Shown here: positions 57,491 to 64,000 of the stretch, piece after piece
Layout: every line of letters starts with the position of its first letter
Position numbering within the stretch: the stretch's first letter is position 1
Assembly (NCBI GenBank): GCA_964019165.1
Contig: OZ025271.1
Location: forward strand, 8,050,275-8,114,274
Length of the DNA stretch: 64,000 nt
Direction: 5' to 3'
Origin: Mastigias papua
Taxonomy: Eukaryota > Cnidaria > Scyphozoa > Rhizostomeae > Mastigiidae
The notes under the pieces: model-generated
What the model saw: the letters and a program-made list of their open reading frames with translations, nothing else
Database searches by the model: none
What the model was told of the DNA's origin: nothing
Program-made: the position numbers and the translations under genes

Positions 57491-60400
57491 CAGTACTGGG
57501 CCACCATAGTACTTAGAAATGGTACCAAATATGGCATTGATGTGACTTAGTTCGATCCCTATTTAGCTCTGGTAGTATCACCCGCGTTGAATTTATATGT
57601 AGCCGAGATACTACAGAGAGTAGGATTAAAATATAATTTAAGCTCGTTTTCTGACATCCTTCACTGATCCATGGTATTGACAAGTATCATTATTTAACGT
57701 GCAGAGAACAGGGAGGCAGAGAGAAGAGACGTGTTCTTGAGTGTACTCATGAATGATGTGGAGAATAACAGGAGAGGAATGGCCAGATGTGTGATGACAA
57801 AGAGTGACGTATGGTGTTGTCCGATATGTGCAATGTTGGGAATGCGAATGAATGAAAGAAAGAAAATCGGCATTGACTGAGAAATGGCCTAAGTTACAAT
57901 GTTTATGTTCCCTACAAGCATACATGCTAGCTCAACTTGACTCATTGATTAACATTTAAGAACCCACAGTTAAATACAGTCGGTATGTGTTGCTTAGTCT
58001 ACATGACCATGGTGATATCAAGCTTTCGCAATGCAACAAAATACAACATCTTAGATAAAATCTTTCCCAAGTATCAATCAGTCAACTTCATTAAGAACCA
58101 AATGCCCTATTGGGATTAACCTCACAAGCACTTCGTCTATATTTGATCATTAAAATAGGCTTATTTGTGATCAACAGTGAACAAACCTTTAAATCTCTCC
58201 CAAAAACACTCCAGACAACTTATCAATGACTGACATCAAAAGGCAAATGACCAGGGGGTAAGGAAAAGGTCACATGAGTCGAACAAAACTATCGAAACTT
58301 GAAAGAGGATGTTTGCTATGCAAATCTACGCAAATGGGTCGTCAGATCATAAGATACAAATCTCCGTATATAGTATAGGTATGGAAATGTCATAGCCAAC
58401 TTACTTAACGACCAGGCTACGCGATTACATAAACTTATTTGTAGTTTAAAACACCTGTCAGCAGGCGTCTTTACAAAACAATAGAACTTACCATAAACAA
58501 ATAAAAGAACAGGTGCTCCATTGCAGTTTCAAAGTTGGGGGGGGGGGGAGTGGAGACAGGATTGAACGGCAAATGAAACTAGAAGGAATGGAGATCTTAG
58601 GCTTTGCTTCGGGATTAATCTTTGAGACTACCTAGACGATCTTTGACTGGGGTATCTGGGGGTGTAGCAACTAAAAGGCCATTACGTTCGGCCTGTAAGC
58701 TCAATTTGGTTTCATAACATAATAGTCAGCTTCATAGCTAATACAGTTCTTTGAGGAAGAATGCTAAGCCTTCGTGTACAAGGTTAATAGCAACAGGCCA
58801 GCAACGTAAAGTGTTTATGAAATATTTCCGAAAACAATGAACCGAGCAGACCTTGCAAAATAAAGTGAACAGCAAACAAGACAACATGAATTTCAATAAG
58901 ATTATCTCCTCTTTAGCGCTGAACAACAATCAACCAGCAATATAAAGCAATTGAAATTGGTTTCATTGAATCAAAACAAAAGGTCATTTTCTTCCACTTC
59001 ATTTGTCCCACCCCCTCTATTATATTCTTTCTTGTAGGATACAACAGGAGATATGCCTTTGGGCTTCCCGATTTCTTTACACCCATCGGATAGGATTCAT
59101 TTGTGACTACTAATATCTTTCGAGTTATGAGACGATTTTATCAGCATTGAATTCTAAGCTATTTGCTCTAAATTCCATAAGGGGTCATTCATTTAGTATG
59201 CACTCACCAGCATGGTTAAACTTTGACCTCCTACCCCCTTGTTACGCACATGCACTCTTTCTACGTACCCCTTCCCTCTTCCGTACGTACTCTTGGGTAT
59301 TTAACACCTCTCTCATTTCGACCTGAAAGTTTCTTGCTGTTCAAAACCATGGAGAAAGACCTTTTTAAGTATTTATGAGATAGTAAATCGATCATTACAA
59401 ATAGCATGTTAAGCCCTAAAAAGTCGATGAATGTGCTGAAATAGAACAACAGTGTGCGAGACATGGTTTGTGTATGAAGAAAAAGAAGAAATAAAATGAG
59501 ACGAGAGAGTAATCACAACCACACCTTAAAATATTCTACAAAGGTGCAAGGTGTTAGTGAAGAGTCATTGTGCGTGAATACACAAAGACCGTAAACCCAC
59601 AGTCTAGTTTATATATATAGTAGGCATATGAGTCATAAAGGCGTGCGCTGTAGAGTGGAAATGGCAATAGATATGTGAGAATTGCACGAATAATCAACTA
59701 TCCACCAGTAGGCAGCTTTTCGTGGGTTTAAGGATTATAAGCAATTGATTGCAGTCCCCCAGCAACAATCCAAGAGGGTCACCATCGTACATACTGTATG
59801 ATAATTGTAGAACAGGAAAGCAATATATGGCATAAAAAGAAATTTGTAATGAAATATACACTCACATATGTTTATGAGGATGATTTATGAAATATAACTT
59901 TGCGTTGACCTAGACGTCTCTAATGTTTTGATTTCGTTTGAAAGCCACTAGGCCTATTGGTTTCTCCTGGTGAATTGGCGTGGTGCAGTATCTTCCATCA
60001 TCGTACTCCAATGTTCTTTTAGTATAGGGCAAATTGATGTTGTGTTCATGTTGAACGCTACGACAACAGGTAAAAAAACCCGCCTATTTTCCTTTTCAGT
60101 TCATAGATTATTCTGTAGCTGGGTATATATTGTGGAGATTATCGGCCGTGTCAGGGCTAGAACGTAACCCCTTGTGACTAGGGCATTAAATACATTTTCG
60201 AGATGAAAGTCTACGGTCTTGCAAATCCTTCAAATAAAGAACTAGTAGATATTATCCTTTATGGCCATAACCACCTGTAATTTTATGAGCAAAATAAGAA
60301 AATATAATTCATCGTTGATTTCTTGTACAACTTTGGTGGTGGATAAGATGAAGTCTTTATTCAATTGAAAGTATTGCAGGATACATGCAGAAAAGTAGAA

Positions 60401-61670
60401 TGCCACTGTCATTTACAATAGTCATAGATATCTACTAACTACCATTGCTTTACTAGTGTGACCTGATACGTTGATTTTCTCCTCAAATAGTACTTTATCA
60501 CAAGCATGAATGTAACGTAGGTTTATTGTTAAAGCGACGAAGATGAGTGAAATATCTTTTTTCCGGCGGCAAATGAAGTTATTTGTATTGTGCCATCCCA
60601 TAGATATAAGTATGCTTCCGCCCTTCCTTGAGAAGAAATTAAAATCTTTGAGAAAAATTGTACGTTGACAGAACATTGCTGCAATGGTAATTCCTTCCTC
60701 ATTTACTATTACCTACAGTTTCTATCTCTTAACCATCAATTATCTATTGCTATAGCTGGTGAAAACAGACTGAGTACATTCAGACTCAACTCAGCCCAAT
60801 GGATTAGAAAGATTTAAAAAATCTAGCTTCTTTTCAGGCTCTCCTGTATAAAGTTCGTATTGGATTTTCATCTTCCTTTTCTGTTATAGTTCTCTTGGCT
60901 TAATGTAGCAGTATCTCACTCTAAACTGTCAACGTTGTTTGAGCTTGGAGTGGGAAAAATGCTTTCGACGAAACTTAAACTCAATCATATATTTAGAAGA
61001 AATTTCCCATCGTACGTTACTTATTTGGGGCTTTCAGGCTGATACACTCACACAAAAAGTGTATTGAGGAATCTAATGGGAAATTCAGAATTAATCTAAT
61101 TTCCTACAAAGCGAACCAAAGCTAATCTTTCAGAAGAAAGGACAGTGTTCTCGGGACTGCTGTCGAAAAATTTCCCTGAATTTTCTAGGTTTTCTAGAGA
61201 AAATTTAAAAAAAAGTTCCCTTACTTGTTCACATTTTTCTCAGTAGTTTACGACAAACCAAGGAAATAGTTTAGCATGTGCATGTGCATGTGCAACTAGA
61301 GTTAAAATTATTCAAATTATATGATTTTTCCAGGTTTCCCATGTTTACTCTGACCTCAAATCTAATTCCCTCACTTCTCCAAGTTTTCAGGGTTTCCAGA
61401 CCCCTGAGAACCCTGAAGAAACATGGCTACCACTCAAAAATTTAATAGTTATGTACGCATCCACAGATAAACAATTGAGCCTACTAGCTACATTGGCAGT
61501 AAAGAGTCAAGATCTGTTATAATATCGCAGCGACAAAAAATTGTCAAGGAGTTTGAACTGAGCACATGTAGACGATATGTTGTAGTAAAGCGTGGTTGCT
61601 TGTTCCTGTAGACCGATGTTGTTTTTTCTTGTTTGTTCCTGTAATAGCTATGCACTGGCTTCAGTCACTG
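57491..61670. other. Intergenic, no gene seen
   Basis: About 4.2 kb of AT-rich DNA. Frames at 57638-57925, 59261-59464, 59970-60167 and 60422-60676 show no known domain or convincing splice pair. A G homopolymer lies at about 58538-58549. Confidence 0.35.
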
Positions 61671-61674
61671 TTAA

Positions 61675-61769
61675 GCCTGGTTTCCATATCGACGTAAGCG
61701 ACGGGGATGTCTCCCAGCAGAAGATCGGCGATGCTGCTGTGACGCTTACGATGATATGGAAACCAAGCT
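61675..61769. mobile_element. 95-bp MITE with TTAA target site
   Basis: Imperfect TIRs of about 30 bp: left gcctggtttccatatcgacg then taagcg, right the inverted match cgcttacgatgatatggaaa then ccaagct. TTAA lies on both sides (61671-61674 and 61770-61773), the target of piggyBac-type elements. The small size leaves no room for coding sequence; it interrupts a meaningless 89-codon frame. Confidence 0.75.
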
Positions 61770-61773
61770 TTAA

Positions 61774-62859
61774 GGCCATTTCTAAATACAGAACGAATTC
61801 TCAAATGTCTAGAAACAGCCATTGCAAAGTTGTGTGCAAATGTTTTGAGAATAAGGTATGACTATCGAAGCTTTATTTTTATGCCTGACATTCTAAAAGT
61901 AGCTGTAATCTGGCTTCACAATTCCTGAGTAATGAATATTCTTACAGCCTCTCAAATATTTGTTGATATGTAGAATAGTTTCTTATAAAATAACTTGTTA
62001 CACGCTAGGTGAATGAAGTAACATTTCGCATATATATGAGTTCAAAAAATTTTCCTTGAAGTTTCAAACGTAATCTATACGACAAATGTGTTCGATTTGA
62101 TAAAACTCTACATGGAAAAGAGTTGAATGTTCCTGTTTGAAAAAATGAGATATATGACAAATTCCGCACATGCTTACTGTCAATGCCTATGTTTACAAAG
62201 TCCTTTGATTACTGGTCATTTATTAGAGATTCAACAACATAGCTTTGACTGGAAATTGTGAAGTTTGGCTCAAGTTTTGCTGGCCTAGGGTTTAGCTAAT
62301 TCATGTTGATGAGGTTTCCACAGGATTTTTACTCTTGAGGAAACCATCTATTTCATGACTGTTATGCCAATAAGGAGAATCTTCTACTAATGTTTTAAAC
62401 ATGCATTTTCTGCAACTTCCTTGTCAGAGATAGCAATTCTTCTCAGATAAGACGAATTTCATTTAGAAATAAATATCAACCAATAGTGAAAACAGTAAAA
62501 CAAGATATGCGATGTACATGGCAGCAATCAAAATAAGTATATTGATGTTGTATTCATTCACACACAGAAATCTAGTCACATTGTTTAGCAATGTTAATAA
62601 TCATACTACAACAGCTGTAAATGCCTAGATAACTAACAAAAGACAAATGATAATAAATTATTGAGCTTAACGCCAAATGGTGCAAACATGCAAACTAATG
62701 AATTAGGTTAGAAATACATTAATATTTCATATTCTTTAAAAGGAAAATACCCATTTAGCCATTTCAGCAACTACACAAGGCTAAGTCGTATGCCATATGC
62801 AATCTAGTTTGAAAACATAAAGATTTATTTTGCAACATAAAGTACAGTAGCCAAAATGG
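61774..62859. other. Intergenic, no gene seen
   Basis: No supportable feature. Confidence 0.4.
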
Positions 62860-62990
62860 TTTCAATTTGCAAACCACTAAGTCAAGTGCACAAGTAAAGT
62901 GCACACTTGAGATCAAGTGCACACTTCCGTACTTGACAGTTTGCTCATGCACACTTGAAATCTCGTCGAAAATGATCAAACTCTGTAGTA
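62860..62990 (+). repeat. Dispersed repeat, copy 2
   Basis: Related to 27490-27620, with shared aagtgcacac, tgacagtttgctc and gcacacttgaaatc blocks in order. It has an extra local duplication of aagtgcacacttgaga-type sequence near 62900-62925. Confidence 0.5.
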
Positions 62991-63385
62991 GGAATAGAAC
63001 GGCCTTAGTCTGATACTAGAAGCCCATCCTTCATATATGTAAGTAAAATTGTTCTCTTTCTACCACCACGGATGTTGTGCAAAGTTTAGTTGCTTCAAGA
63101 AGTATCTCTCCTGCCAGACAATGTATGACTAAAGAGCATATGTAAAGGACTACTTCCCCTAACATGGAATGAAAAGCTGCCTATATAATGCAAAATTTTA
63201 TTATTTTCACTTGCATATTTTTGCCAATATTATTTTCTTACAGCAAAATGATCTGGCTATTTTGTATGAATTGAATCGCACAAGTAGTGAGGCATGTTAG
63301 ACTGCATATTAGCTTGTCACAAGATTTTGAATCGGTTTAAATTATTGAGATATTCATAAACCAGAAAAGATATCAGACCTAAATT
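62991..63385. other. Intergenic, no gene seen
   Basis: No supportable feature; the mariner 3' end/TIR may lie here but was not identified. Confidence 0.4.
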
Positions 63386-64000
63386 TTCACATCTTTTCAA
63401 AATAATCACCATCACATTTTACGAAGAGTTTCATTCGATTAAATCAAGCAATAAAACAGTTATCCCATTGTTCATGTGATAGGTCCAAAACGGCACTACC
63501 AGATGCATTAACTTCATCAGCAGGAGCGCCAAACTTTTTCCTTGTCAATTTTTCTTTCACTGTTGGAAAGAGAAAAAGCCACAGAGTGCCAAATCTGGTG
63601 AATATGGTGGACGGGTCACCAATTGCATGGAATTTTGCGTGAGAAATCCATGGTTTGAGCAGCTGTGTGAGCAGATGCATTATCGTGGTGCCAGAGGAGC
63701 CTCTGTAGCTCACTTCTGGGGAGTTTGCTTTGCTAGGCATCGATAACTTGTGGTATGCAATGGTTTACATACTAAGTTGCATTCACTGCCGCCGATCGTC
63801 TAGCAGAACTGTAGCTACATGGTCCGTTTTCCCAAAGAAACATGAGATTATTTTTTCCAACGCTTTGCATCCTCTTACATTTTTGTGGGCGTTGCTCATC
63901 AGGAAAGATCCAAACGGACGATTGACGCTTTGTTTCAGGGTCAAATTGATATATCCAACTCGCATCCCCTGATACAATGTCGCATGCCTGCTTAGACCTG
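63386..64000 (-). pseudogene. Mariner-family transposase, broken, runs off window
   Basis: Minus-strand pieces in different frames give, in order from the window end: GDASWIYQFDPETKRQSS (first catalytic-type D and the mariner FDPETK motif), HHDNASAHTA (the HHDNAxxH motif with the second D, about 63690-63660), a damaged P-x-x-P-D-L/FLFP segment reading LFLFPTVKEKLTRKKFG (about 63575-63525), then HEQWDNCF and KCDGDYFEKM at the end. This is the standard order of the Tc1/mariner superfamily, mariner branch. At least two frame changes and in-frame stops (one near 63738) make it dead. The N-terminal DNA-binding part lies beyond 64000. Confidence 0.85.

Overview
The window is AT-rich eukaryotic DNA from an animal, most likely a marine invertebrate. 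Evidence: GT-AG introns in phase, an innate-immune NACHT receptor gene with HEPN-type exons, Ty3/gypsy, Penelope-like, CR1-like LINE, mariner and tyrosine-recombinase transposon relics, several MITEs, and long microsatellites. I cannot name the species; cnidarians, tunicates, molluscs, echinoderms and lancelets all remain possible. No prokaryotic gene organisation is present and gene density is low.

Layout. 1-2.2 kb holds three decayed LINE 3' fragments. 4.8-5.9 kb has a CCAAT-box cluster followed by two fold-back sequences. 8.1-10.1 kb is a degenerate tandem array of ~120-160 bp units; right beside it lies a young complete Ty3/gypsy retrotransposon (10197-14965, minus strand; 303-bp LTRs differing at one base, GAGTG target duplication) whose integrase is broken by a frameshift. 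At 15.8 kb two hammerhead ribozyme motifs lie head-to-head in one 242-bp insertion bounded by a 12-bp target duplication. 17.7-18.5 kb is a ~248-bp-period repeat, followed by a tRNA-like sequence. 23.3-24.9 kb is a decayed tyrosine-recombinase (Crypton-like) gene. 34.2-36.2 kb has two convincing but unidentified exons on the minus strand.

From 37.6 to 40.4 kb, two almost identical 5'-truncated Penelope-like copies (end of RT plus GIY-YIG domain) form a 2.4-kb palindrome between long TA arrays; each outer end carries a hammerhead motif. Decayed relatives lie at 22.7 and 43.4 kb. In all three head-to-head pairs only one arm retains the extreme 3' tail, which suggests a recurrent insertion mechanism.

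46.4-53.7 kb, minus strand, is the main host gene: three tandem DZIP3-like HEPN exons, each with phase-1 introns at both ends, then a NACHT exon running into an LRR-like region. The NACHT-LRR junction carries one in-frame TAA, so the gene is either a recent pseudogene or terminates there. The assembled protein would be a cytosolic NLR-type sensor with HEPN modules ahead of the NTPase.

54-64 kb is repeat-rich: 19-20 bp minisatellites, an inverted pair of 20-bp arrays 2.2 kb apart, a TA-flanked MITE, a TTAA-flanked 95-bp MITE, and a broken mariner transposase running off the right end.
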